Shown: one piece after another, positions 1-6,316 of the stretch | How positions within the stretch are numbered: position 1 is the stretch's first letter | How the letters are laid out: each line of letters begins with the position of its first letter | Translations under genes and position numbers: made by a program | Notes under the pieces: model-generated | What the model was told of the DNA's origin: nothing | The model's database searches: none | Seen by the model: only the letters and a program-made list of their open reading frames with translations | NCBI GenBank assembly: GCA_030017355.1 | Contig: JASEIR010000125.1 | Span: 1-6,740, forward strand | Reading direction: 5' to 3' | Length of the DNA stretch: 6,740 nucleotides | DNA from: Actinomycetota bacterium | GTDB taxonomy: Bacteria > Actinomycetota > Aquicultoria > Aquicultorales > Aquicultoraceae

Positions 1-83
1 TCTGCTAAGTGTTATTTTTTCTACTAAGAGTATGACTGTTTAATTTTGAATTTTTTAGATCCTTCGCTATCGCTCAGGACTGC

Positions 84-99
84 GGCCCTTTTAAGGGCC
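84..99. repeat. Small GGCCCTT/AAGGGCC hairpin in repeat DNA
   Basis: Seven-base complementary arms (84-90 and 93-99) separated by two T residues. The sequence just before it (TTCGCTATCGCTCAGGAC) looks like the kind of dispersed intergenic element found in many bacterial genomes. It could act as a weak backup terminator because T-rich DNA follows on the plus strand, but no gene reads into it from the left within the window. Confidence 0.45.
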
Positions 100-102
100 T
101 TG

Positions 103-127
103 ATTTTGAATTTTGAATTTTGAATTT
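103..127. repeat. Tandem ATTTTGA heptamer repeat
   Basis: Three perfect head-to-tail copies of the heptamer ATTTTGA plus a partial fourth (ATTT). A single related copy (AATTTTGAATTTTTT) lies about 60 bp to the left, at 43-57. The tract is AT-rich and non-coding, and sits beyond the terminator of the apr operon. It is probably part of a dispersed intergenic repeat family; no function can be read from it. Confidence 0.75.
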
Positions 128-202
128 CTTAGTCCCTGAACCCTCGACCCTGTCTTTGGTAGCGGTCAGTGGTCGATCGCCGCTTCTGAAAAACCTACCC
201 TT

Positions 203-238
203 AAAAAAATATCTCCAGGCGCCTTGTGGCGCCTGGAG
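203..238 (-). terminator. Rho-independent terminator of the aprBA operon
   Basis: A perfect 11-bp inverted repeat, CTCCAGGCGCC (213-223) and GGCGCCTGGAG (228-238), encloses a four-base loop. On the minus strand it is followed within two bases by a run of seven T (plus-strand A run at 203-209). It lies 15 bp past the aprA stop codon, exactly where an operon terminator belongs. Four T residues (239-242) follow the stem on the plus strand, so it may also stop some transcription from the left. Confidence 0.93.
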
Positions 239-253
239 TTTTGCCTTGAACCA

Positions 254-2239
254 TTACGGTATGATTTGGACGTAATCCCTCTTGAAGTTGACCCACTCGC
301 CTGTCTCTGGATTGTACTTCGAGTTATTGAAGCACTTCCAATTGGCATCGTCGATCTTCGGGAAGTCGCCCCTGTAATAGTAACCAGGATACCTGGTTTC
401 TTCCCTGAACAGGATGTGGCGTGCGTGAGCTTCCATTGCCCAAATCCTGTGGTAGTTCTCCCAGCAACGCAGCAGCTCGTGAAGGTTCTTTGCAGCCATC
501 CGTGAGGCATCCTCTTTAAGCATAGCTAGCTTCTCAAGACCTGCCTCAAGCATGGTCTTGCTGGTTGTATACCAGGTCGAAACACCGCCAACATACTCGT
601 CTGCAATCTTCATTAGCCTGAACTGCAGCATCCTTGGTCCAATGTAATGCGGGTTGATATCAACTTCATGAGGTGCGGTTGTGTATCCATGATATTTCTC
701 GTAGAGCTCCCTTGGAGCATATATCTCAGCTACAAGTTCATCAACGCTCTCTTTTACTGCCGGCTTATAGTCTGGATGATCTAAACACCAAGCAACCATT
801 GATTTTCCTGCAATCCTGCCCTCAGCATGCGAACCTGAGGAGAACTTATGACCAGATGCACCCACATTATCGCCAGCCATGAAGAGACCGTTTACGGTTG
901 ACATCCTGTTGTAACCCCAAGACCACTCAGCAGGTGTACCCGGAATATCTCCAGGGCCACTTACCCAGAAGCCTGCACAACCAGCATGCGAGCCAAGTAA
1001 ATAAGGCTCAGAAGGCATAATCTCGGATGGTTTCTTATCCGGCTCGATATTGTTTGCAGCCCAAAGCGCTGCCTGTGAAATACTCATATCGAGGAAATCT
1101 TCCCATGCCTCTGCTTCTAGATGCTTGATCCTCTTTGGATCCATTGTCTTAGCAAGCTCTGCCATTGCCTGATCAGTGTGCATCAAAATTGGACCAAATC
1201 CTGCTTTTAGGTCCATCATTGCACAGTGGTTTCTTAGAGCAGTTGTCATTGGCTCATGATATGGTGCATACATCTCTTTGCAGTTATCTGCATACTTTTC
1301 GCAGTAATCTTCGCCAATGGCATTTGTAGCTTTTGCTTTAAAGAATAGGAACCACGCACCAACTGGACCATAGCCATCTTTGAATCTCATTGGGACGAAA
1401 CGGTTCTCCATGAGAGTTAGCTCTGCACCAGCCTGCGTACCCATTGCGTAGCCTGATCCGGCATTCCATACACCAAACCATGTACGGCCTAAGCCTTCAC
1501 CAACTGACCTTGGCCTAAATACATTAACGGCGCCACCGGTCGCAATAAGCGCAGCGTTGCATCTAACAACGTATACTTTGTCTTCTCTTACGCTAAAGCC
1601 TATTGCGCCAGCAACCCTGTTTGGCTCGTTTGCATCGAGAAGAAGCCTTGTAACAAAAACCCTCTCATAGAGATTTTGGTCCATGCCGGTTGCCTGTCTG
1701 TTGGTCTCTAGTGCAGCTTTTGCAGCTTCTGCAACGATAACCTTGTAGGACTCACCATTGATCATAATCTGCCATTTACCTGACCTAACTGGCTCTCCTC
1801 CGTCTTTTAACAATGGTTTGCCGGCATCGCGTGCCTGGAAACCGTCTAATGAAAAGCCGTCGTCACCTTTCTTCCATATTGGAAGACCCCACTCCTCAAA
1901 GAGCTTAACTGAGTCATCGACAACTCTACCAAGGTCATAAACCAGATCTTCTCTGATGATGCCCATTAGGTCGCTTCTTACATACCTTACGTAATCTTCA
2001 ATGCTGTTCTCGCCAATGTATGTATTGATCGCTGAGAGGCCCATAGCAACGGAACCGCTTCTATCGACCGCAGCCTTATCAAGCATAACTACCTTGAGGC
2101 CTTTTGGGTTTGCCCAGCGGCAAGCTTCAAAAGCAGCACCGCAACCGGCCATACCTCCACCGATAATTAGGATATCGGTATCGATCTCTACAACTTCTGG
2201 CTTTGCAACATACTGGAAGTTGTTTACTTCTTTCTCCAT
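254..2239 (-). CDS. aprA: Adenylylsulfate (APS) reductase, alpha subunit
   Basis: Flavoprotein subunit of cytoplasmic APS reductase. It reduces APS to sulfite and AMP in sulfate reducers and runs in reverse in sulfur oxidisers. The 661-residue length is normal for AprA. Residues 22-36 contain the dinucleotide-binding motif (GGGMAGCGAA) of the fumarate reductase/succinate dehydrogenase flavoprotein superfamily. The stretch LIATGGAVNVFRPRS (231-245) and the late FAD-contacting segment GLFMAGDNVGASGHKFSSGS (451-470) are typical of the family. Arg280 (in ENRFVPMRF) and His418 (in LLGSHAGCAGFW) probably match the substrate-binding Arg and His known from the Archaeoglobus enzyme; that alignment is from memory. 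The ATG at 2239 follows an AGGGGGAG ribosome site (2243-2250) that overlaps the aprB stop, and the gap to aprB is 10 bp, so translation is probably coupled. A terminator follows, so qmo genes are not co-transcribed downstream. Confidence 0.97.
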   Translation of the reverse strand: MEKEVNNFQYVAKPEVVEIDTDILIIGGGMAGCGAAFEACRWANPKGLKVVMLDKAAVDRSGSVAMGLSAINTYIGENSIEDYVRYVRSDLMGIIREDLVYDLGRVVDDSVKLFEEWGLPIWKKGDDGFSLDGFQARDAGKPLLKDGGEPVRSGKWQIMINGESYKVIVAEAAKAALETNRQATGMDQNLYERVFVTRLLLDANEPNRVAGAIGFSVREDKVYVVRCNAALIATGGAVNVFRPRSVGEGLGRTWFGVWNAGSGYAMGTQAGAELTLMENRFVPMRFKDGYGPVGAWFLFFKAKATNAIGEDYCEKYADNCKEMYAPYHEPMTTALRNHCAMMDLKAGFGPILMHTDQAMAELAKTMDPKRIKHLEAEAWEDFLDMSISQAALWAANNIEPDKKPSEIMPSEPYLLGSHAGCAGFWVSGPGDIPGTPAEWSWGYNRMSTVNGLFMAGDNVGASGHKFSSGSHAEGRIAGKSMVAWCLDHPDYKPAVKESVDELVAEIYAPRELYEKYHGYTTAPHEVDINPHYIGPRMLQFRLMKIADEYVGGVSTWYTTSKTMLEAGLEKLAMLKEDASRMAAKNLHELLRCWENYHRIWAMEAHARHILFREETRYPGYYYRGDFPKIDDANWKCFNNSKYNPETGEWVNFKRDYVQIIP

Positions 2240-2249
2240 GGTCTCCCCC

Positions 2250-2678
2250 TTACTTTACTACTAATTGGTCAGCCGTCTGGGTAAACAGACCGGGTTTCTT
2301 TATGTCGTCATAATTAGGCTCGGGTTTCCCAGCATACGGATTAATTGAACCCTCCGGTGTTAGCCTGATTGGGAATTTAAACCTTTTGATGACGCCATTT
2401 CTAAACTTAATTGTCCACATAATGGAGTCGGTACCCCTCATCGGGATTGTGCTTGCGCCAAGAGGAGCAAAGTCTGCATAAGTCCTAATCTCGATAGCTT
2501 GCTGCGGGCAAATTTTTACGCAGTTATAGCACTCCCAGCACTGCTCTGGCTCTTGGTTGTAGGCCTTCATTCTCTCTTTGTCGAGAACCATGAGGTCGTT
2601 GGGGCAGATGTACATGCAAGCTGTTTTGTCCTGACCCTTGCAACCGTCGCACTTCTCATTCATTACAAAACTGGGCAT
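2250..2678 (-). CDS. aprB: Adenylylsulfate (APS) reductase, beta (iron-sulfur) subunit
   Basis: Electron-transfer subunit that carries two [4Fe-4S] clusters and feeds electrons to the FAD of AprA. Two ferredoxin motifs are visible: Cys10-x2-Cys13-x7-Cys21-x3-Cys25-Pro and Cys47-x2-Cys50-x2-Cys53-x3-Cys57-Pro. As in other ferredoxin-like folds, the fourth cysteine of each motif is expected to ligate the other cluster. Residues 85-142 (IMWTIKFRNGVIKRFKFPIR and onward) match the AprB C-terminal tail that wraps around AprA. At 142 residues it is slightly shorter than many AprB proteins, but no cluster ligand is missing. The ATG at 2678 is set by a strong AGGGAGGT site (2684-2691, spacer 5). It is first in a two-gene operon with aprA; the nearest convincing promoter is about 360 bp upstream. 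Confidence 0.97.
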   Translation of the reverse strand: MPSFVMNEKCDGCKGQDKTACMYICPNDLMVLDKERMKAYNQEPEQCWECYNCVKICPQQAIEIRTYADFAPLGASTIPMRGTDSIMWTIKFRNGVIKRFKFPIRLTPEGSINPYAGKPEPNYDDIKKPGLFTQTADQLVVK

Positions 2679-3040
2679 ATCTTACCTCCCTACGATGTTG
2701 TACAGAAATTGGAGCTTTCTCTTAGGTAATCTTAATACACAAGCCTTAAACTCTTTTAAAAATTACCCATTGCTAAATTAATTATCCTTGAAACAGACCC
2801 CCTTTCTCGCCATTCTTACTTGTGCGCACGTGAAAACACCACGATACACATAACAAAAGTAGCCCCCATCAAGCTTCTCATGCCATATATTCGATTAGAC
2901 TACGATCGGCATTATTTTTTTGAGGACTTTAAACGCGGTTGCCTACATAGATACGTTGGCATCCTGCAGCCATCGCCTAACTTATTTCAGAATTTCCGGA
3001 AAGAGTGTTACAACCGACAATCCTGCCAATTGTTACGTCG

Positions 3041-3069
3041 ATAATATCAACACCTTCGGTCTTTGTCAA
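3041..3069 (-). promoter_or_regulatory. Strong sigma-70-type promoter, reading toward aprBA
   Basis: On the minus strand a perfect TTGACA (3069-3064) is followed by a 17-bp spacer and TATTAT (3046-3041). TG sits one base before the -10 element, giving an extended -10. This is the best promoter match in the window. The predicted start is near 3034, so the aprB message would have a leader of about 355 nt. The only minus-strand genes downstream are aprB and aprA. No experiment supports it, but the hexamers and spacing are nearly ideal. Confidence 0.7.
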
Positions 3070-3208
3070 GAGCCTATCAAATAAAATTTCGTTCAAATGG
3101 TTAAAGGCAATGATACTAGATACAGGTTATCTTGCTAAAGATTGGTTCCATAAAGACGCACACGAGCATTGTAGCAGGAATATGCGGAATATTGAGGACC
3201 CTAAGCTT

Positions 3209-3277
3209 GTAAGTCCGAAGTCCAAGCCCGGGAAATAGCTCTTCAGAAGCGAGCCTTACCTGGACTTCGAATCTTAC
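3209..3277 (-). repeat. Long imperfect inverted repeat after tusA (possible terminator)
   Basis: The outer arms GTAAG-TC-CGAAGTCCA (3209-3224) and TGGACTTCG-AAT-CTTAC (3261-3277) pair over 9 + 5 bp around a small internal loop, with a 36-base interior that can also fold weakly (GCTC/GAGC). It begins 10 bp past the tusA stop, so it may end the tusA transcript or stabilise its 3' end. There is no T run on the minus strand after it, so a simple intrinsic terminator is unlikely. A repeat-element relic is the alternative. Confidence 0.45.
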
Positions 3278-3286
3278 GTTCGTTGT

Positions 3287-3523
3287 TTACTTCTTTTTCA
3301 CATAATAGACAAAGCTTCCATCAACTTGCTCTTGTTTAAGTAACTCATTACCTGTGCGCTCACACCACGATAAAAGGTCTTTGCTTGATCCTGGATCAGT
3401 GCTCTGCATCTTTAAGATTTGCCCTGATGCTAGTTTATCCATTGCTTTTTTTGTCTTAAGGATGGGCATTGGGCACACATCACCGCGACAATCCAAGACC
3501 TCGTCTGCCTTTATATCCGACAT
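3287..3523 (-). CDS. tusA: TusA/SirA-family sulfur carrier protein
   Basis: Small cytoplasmic persulfide carrier of 78 residues; E. coli TusA has 81. The family signature CPMPILKTKKA begins at Cys17, the expected persulfide-bearing cysteine of the CPxP motif. Cys12 and Cys54 are additional. The second half (STDPGSSKDLLSWCERTGNEL) matches the conserved TusA domain end. In sulfur oxidisers TusA feeds DsrEFH, and in E. coli it feeds TusBCD, so the dsrEFH operon about 2.4 kb away fits a shared relay. The start is unambiguous: an in-frame ATG six bases upstream is followed at once by TAA, so the ATG at 3523, behind a GGGGGGAT site, must be used. It is divergent from the amidotransferase-like gene. 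The following 600 bp and hairpin make co-transcription with aprBA uncertain. Confidence 0.93.
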   Translation of the reverse strand: MSDIKADEVLDCRGDVCPMPILKTKKAMDKLASGQILKMQSTDPGSSKDLLSWCERTGNELLKQEQVDGSFVYYVKKK

Positions 3524-3706
3524 TTACATCCCCCCTTTCAAATGAATTTTTAACAATTGATTCATTACTGGTAAATAGCAGAATTTGCCTACAATTACAA
3601 CCTCTTTGTTCTAATTTTACACAACCAATCAACTTATTGATATAAAGTGCTTTCTTATTTTATCTTCTATTTCCCGTATCTGATTCTTATTAACTCCCCG
3701 ATTGCA

Positions 3707-3724
3707 CACGTTGTACACAACGTG
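3707..3724. promoter_or_regulatory. 18-bp dyad in the tusA/amidotransferase-like divergent region
   Basis: CACGTTGT (3707-3714) and ACAACGTG (3717-3724) are perfect 8-bp inverted arms separated by AC. The dyad overlaps a possible plus-strand -35 (TTGTAC, 3711-3716), which is followed at a short 15-bp spacing by TAGAAT (3732-3737). It lies about 70 bp upstream of the plus-strand gene and about 185 bp upstream of tusA. The size and position suit an operator for a dimeric regulator. The regulator is unknown and the promoter match is weak. Confidence 0.45.
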
Positions 3725-3795
3725 GTAATTATAGAATGTAGCTTCGTAGTAAGTCGTTTTATCTCAATTAAGAACACACCGCTAAGAGGTACACC

Positions 3796-5139
3796 TTGGA
3801 TAAAAAACAAACGTTCGTAAATAAAGCTCAAAAAAACAAAGCTGTAAGCGCTTCCAACCGTCTTTTAAGAACAGGAAAAATAGCTCTTTTTTGGGATGAA
3901 TCATTTCTTTGGGGTCTCATAGCTTTTGATGTATTCTTACAGCTCGGACTTGATTTTGACCTTCTTACCTCATCTGACATACAAACAGGCGCGCTCAGGA
4001 AATATGATGCCATATTTGTTCCAGGTGGCTGGGCTAGCAACAAAATTAAAGCACTAGGTAAGGAAGGTCAAATTCGTATCAAAGATTTTGTTAAGAGAGG
4101 CGGCAGCTATATTGGTTTTTGCGGTGGTGCAGGTCTTGCTCTCGAACATAAAGATGGACTTTCCCTCGTTCCAGTATCAAGAAAGCCATCTAAAGTAAGA
4201 TTGCCAAGTTTCAGCGGCAAAATAAAGCTTCATCGAGAGATCAAAGATCATCCAATTTGGAAGGGAGTCCCAGATGACATTGCTTTCCATGCTTGGTGGC
4301 CTGGCCAATTTTCTATTCTTAATGATGATAAAGTCAATATCATTGCAACCTATGGGGCTCCTGAAGATGGGTCTTACGTTGCAGATTTGAAAATTAGCCC
4401 GAATATGGATTGGGATGAATTAGAGCGCAGATATAACACCAATCTAAATCCTTGCCGTATTAAAAACGAGCCTGCAGTCCTTGAATCTACATTTGGTAAA
4501 GGCAAGGTTTTCCTTTCCTATCTTCATTTCGAAACCCCTGAAGATACTTATGGTCATAAAGTGCTGCTTAACATATTTGACTATTTGACAGATGGCAGAG
4601 TAAGGCCCGTATCTGCAAGCAAAGACGTCGAAATTAATGTTTACAAAACCAATCCGCTTAAAAATTCAGAAATGACTAGAAGGTGCGCAAGCATTGCTAG
4701 TGAGCTTGAAAGATATGCTCATGACCTTATCTCATTTGGGAAACATTATTCTTTATGGTTTTGGAGGAACCAATGGATAATCCATTGGCAACGTGGTGTT
4801 AGAGGTATTGAGTATTGCACCATCTATTCTATGTTCAAGAGAATTGCTAGCCTTTCCAAAATCATTGAAGATATTGGTGAAGTAGATTTATACGCTAAGT
4901 TGGTCGAGCTTAAAGAGCTAAGTATCCCGTTCTTTGATAAAGCTAAACGCCTTTTAGCTTTAGAGCACAAAGCTCTATCTAGCGGGCCCATTAGCCCGCT
5001 TGAGATAACCGATGAAAATATAAGGTCTTTAAGGGAAGAACTCTTCTCGAATTCGAAAAGTTTTGGCGGTTATTTTAAGAAAATTATCGATAAGGCAGAT
5101 GAGATATTGCTACCCTTGCTTAATTTGGCTAAGAGATAG
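3796..5139 (+). CDS. BPL_N/glutamine-amidotransferase-like protein with helical C-terminal region, function unknown
   Basis: A 447-residue soluble protein with no signal peptide or convincing membrane segment. Residues about 27-265 look like a class I glutamine-amidotransferase-like (flavodoxin-like) fold of the type called BPL_N. FVPGG is at 74-78, and the nucleophile-elbow motif GGSYIGFCGGAG (102-113) places Cys109. A late SYLHFETPED (241-250) supplies His244 and Glu246 or Glu249 for a possible catalytic triad. The biotin ligase catalytic domain is absent. Residues about 290-447 are mostly helical and charged (for example the Trp/Arg-rich WFWRNQWIIHWQRG at 321-334); I recognise no family there. 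The start is TTG, supported by AAGAGGT (3784-3790, spacer 5); no better start lies nearby. It is the only plus-strand gene, between tusA and dsrEFH. A role linked to sulfur transfer is suggested only by this position; the substrate is unknown. Confidence 0.85.
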   Translation: MDKKQTFVNKAQKNKAVSASNRLLRTGKIALFWDESFLWGLIAFDVFLQLGLDFDLLTSSDIQTGALRKYDAIFVPGGWASNKIKALGKEGQIRIKDFVKRGGSYIGFCGGAGLALEHKDGLSLVPVSRKPSKVRLPSFSGKIKLHREIKDHPIWKGVPDDIAFHAWWPGQFSILNDDKVNIIATYGAPEDGSYVADLKISPNMDWDELERRYNTNLNPCRIKNEPAVLESTFGKGKVFLSYLHFETPEDTYGHKVLLNIFDYLTDGRVRPVSASKDVEINVYKTNPLKNSEMTRRCASIASELERYAHDLISFGKHYSLWFWRNQWIIHWQRGVRGIEYCTIYSMFKRIASLSKIIEDIGEVDLYAKLVELKELSIPFFDKAKRLLALEHKALSSGPISPLEITDENIRSLREELFSNSKSFGGYFKKIIDKADEILLPLLNLAKR

Positions 5140-5141
5140 GA

Positions 5142-5189
5142 TTGATGGCATACTGTTTTTCGATGATCGTCATTCCCCCTAGCCATCAA
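5142..5189. terminator. Possible shared hairpin between convergent genes
   Basis: TTGATGGC (5142-5149) and GCCATCAA (5182-5189) are perfect 8-bp inverted arms that span the 46-bp gap between the plus-strand amidotransferase-like gene and the minus-strand dsrH. The right arm overlaps the dsrH stop codon. The loop is 32 bases. TTTTT at 5156-5160 falls inside the loop, not after the stem, so this is not a classical intrinsic terminator. It may still serve transcripts from both sides. Confidence 0.3.
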
Positions 5190-5491
5190 GCCCAACTGCA
5201 CGTGTTGTATTTCTCAACAAGTTCAACAAAGCCTGCATAATCTATGACTTTTATTCCTTCTATGACTTTATGCACTCCCCTTGCTTCCAAATCTTCTTTA
5301 AGTGCATAAATCGGATGGTCCCTCATTATATTGCCTAGCTTTGCCTCGCACAGAGCGCTGCCTGCTGCCGCCGCTGCTGCTGCATCCTCAATTAGAAGAA
5401 TTGGCGAACCCTTTTTTGAGAACTTTAAGACTGTATCGACAGTTTTTGTATAGAAAGGCGATCTGTTTATTATATGAAGCATATTTCTCAT
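5186..5491 (-). CDS. dsrH: DsrH/TusB-family sulfur relay protein
   Basis: Third subunit of the cytoplasmic DsrEFH (TusDCB) heterohexamer that relays persulfide sulfur. The start MLHIINRSPF, the middle HPIYALKEDLEARGV (59-73) and the end VIDYAGFVELVEKY (82-95) closely follow TusB/DsrH. I place the start at the ATG at 5491 (101 residues): AAAGGAG (5498-5504) sits 6 bases before it, and homologues begin at this point. An ATG at 5527 would add 12 unmatched residues and overlap dsrF. Two oddities: the segment that reads EDGVYAAL or similar in relatives is an uninterrupted run of seven alanines (37-43), and the position I align with the sulfur-transfer Cys20 of Allochromatium DsrH is Val21. Only Cys48 and Cys98 remain. 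It lies 16 bp after dsrF. Confidence 0.9.
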   Translation of the reverse strand: MRNMLHIINRSPFYTKTVDTVLKFSKKGSPILLIEDAAAAAAAGSALCEAKLGNIMRDHPIYALKEDLEARGVHKVIEGIKVIDYAGFVELVEKYNTCSWA

Positions 5492-5507
5492 TTCCCACTC
5501 CTTTATG

Positions 5508-5873
5508 CTAAAACGGGATAACGACATCCTGCTCTTCGATTAGTTCTGGTATCATTTCCTCATCTACAAGCTCTGGCTGGACTACTAAATCATCTAGTGT
5601 CATTCCCCTTATATCAAGAGAATCTTTATCAATGTATAGCTTGTTAATGTCATATCCCTCAAGCGCTTTAAAAGTTGGAGAAAAATTTTTAATCCCTAAA
5701 GCTGATGTATCCATACCTTTTCTTAACGTATATACACCATCATCAATAAAAAGAAGGCTTATATCCTGTTCGTAGGCTCCCATAATTAGAACGCTCTCAA
5801 GTCCTTCAAAGGGGTAGATTGTTCCATATGGCGCTTTCCGCATAATAAACATGATTTTCTTCGATTTGCCCAT
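5508..5873 (-). CDS. dsrF: DsrF/TusC-family sulfur relay protein
   Basis: Middle subunit of the DsrEFH/TusBCD complex, 121 residues, a DsrE-like alpha/beta fold. KKIMFIMRKAPYGT (5-18), EGLESVLIMGAY (23-34), LLFIDDGVYTLRKG (40-53) and the central FKALEGYDINKLYID (68-82) correspond closely to E. coli TusC, as does the hydrophobic end QDVVIPF. The protein has no cysteine at all, which fits a structural rather than sulfur-carrying role. The ATG at 5873 is preceded by GAAAGG at a rather long distance, about 11 bases; the start still agrees with the family. It is 19 bp downstream of dsrE and 16 bp upstream of dsrH in one operon. Confidence 0.92.
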   Translation of the reverse strand: MGKSKKIMFIMRKAPYGTIYPFEGLESVLIMGAYEQDISLLFIDDGVYTLRKGMDTSALGIKNFSPTFKALEGYDINKLYIDKDSLDIRGMTLDDLVVQPELVDEEMIPELIEEQDVVIPF

Positions 5874-5892
5874 GAAATTTCACGCCTTTCTT

Positions 5893-6249
5893 TTAAGCCC
5901 CAAAGGTGACAAGCCTGTCAGATTCTATAGCCATCTCAGTTAGTTGTCCAAGCCCAGATATTTTAAAACCTGGAGCTAAAATATCGTCGTTTATACCTCT
6001 GCGCTTAGCGGCAGCTATGCATACTACCAATTCCACGCCTTTCTCGGCAAGATCGCTCCATCTTTTTTGAACATTGCGATCATCTTGCTGGGGATCTATA
6101 AGCTTGTTTGCATTAAGAACTCCATCGTTATAGAAAAACACACCCGTAATTTCATGACCTTTCTCTAAAGCTGCCTTCACAAAATGATAGGCACTATCCG
6201 ATGATTGATGTTGATAAGGCCCTTCCTGAACTAACACTGCAAATTTCAT
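5893..6249 (-). CDS. dsrE: DsrE/TusD-family sulfurtransferase subunit
   Basis: Catalytic sulfur-carrying subunit of the DsrEFH complex. With the start chosen here it has 118 residues, beginning MKFAVLVQEGPYQHQSS. VFFYNDGVLNAN (37-48) and the segment ELVVCIAAAKRRG (73-85) are strongly conserved with E. coli TusD (NICVAAALRRG). Cys77 is the expected persulfide cysteine, equivalent to Cys78 of TusD and DsrE. The C-terminal SGLGQLTEMAIESDRLVTFG is also typical. An ATG two codons earlier (6255) is only 2 bases from the AAAAGGGG ribosome site, while the ATG at 6249 has a normal 8-base spacer and matches the TusD start, so I prefer 6249. It is first in the dsrE-dsrF-dsrH operon, transcribed from the operator-covered promoter region at 6317-6404. 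TusA is the likely donor and DsrC/TusE the likely acceptor. Confidence 0.94.
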   Translation of the reverse strand: MKFAVLVQEGPYQHQSSDSAYHFVKAALEKGHEITGVFFYNDGVLNANKLIDPQQDDRNVQKRWSDLAEKGVELVVCIAAAKRRGINDDILAPGFKISGLGQLTEMAIESDRLVTFGA

Positions 6250-6316
6250 ACCCATCGCCCCTTTTTGCCAAAAGAACCTGAGCTAGCCTATCGTTTAAGG
6301 CTTGTTGTTATGTAAA

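Larger units (their letters stand above)
2679..3286. other. 608-bp intergenic stretch between tusA and aprB
   Basis: I see no credible gene here on either strand. The two plus-strand open frames (TTG at 2820 to 3044, GTG at 3005 to 3238) overlap each other, resemble no family I recognise and lack good ribosome sites. What the region does hold is a near-consensus minus-strand promoter (3041-3069), a long imperfect inverted repeat just past tusA (3209-3277), and the aprB ribosome site at its left end. DNA from about 2690 to 3035 would be transcribed as the aprBA leader. I found no obvious terminator/antiterminator pair or known riboswitch core in it. Confidence 0.6.

Noticed and set aside
2929..2973. 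Short minus-strand frame (14 codons from the ATG at 2973) as a possible aprBA leader peptide
   Set aside because: No good ribosome site, only one cysteine codon, and no terminator/antiterminator pair beyond it; frames this short are expected by chance.
2820..3044. 74-codon plus-strand frame beginning with TTG in the aprB-tusA gap
   Set aside because: Weak start with no ribosome site, no recognisable motif, overlaps another frame, and the clear signals in this region are on the minus strand.
3005..3238. 77-codon plus-strand frame beginning with GTG
   Set aside because: Its only purine-rich stretch (GGAAAGA) abuts the GTG, the protein resembles nothing known to me, and it runs over the minus-strand promoter and the inverted repeat.
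181..3251. Ten-base match CGCTTCTGAA at 181-190 and, inverted, at 3242-3251, as a shared repeat linking the two hairpin regions
   Set aside because: Many 10-base matches are expected by chance in a window this size, and the flanking bases do not continue the match.
3796..5139. Calling the plus-strand gene a biotin-protein ligase
   Set aside because: Only the N-terminal amidotransferase-like domain type is shared; the ligase catalytic domain and its Gly-Arg-Gly-Arg type motif are not present.
5492..5527. Longer dsrH beginning at the ATG at 5527
   Set aside because: It overlaps dsrF, adds residues absent from homologues, and the good AAAGGAG site points to the ATG at 5491.
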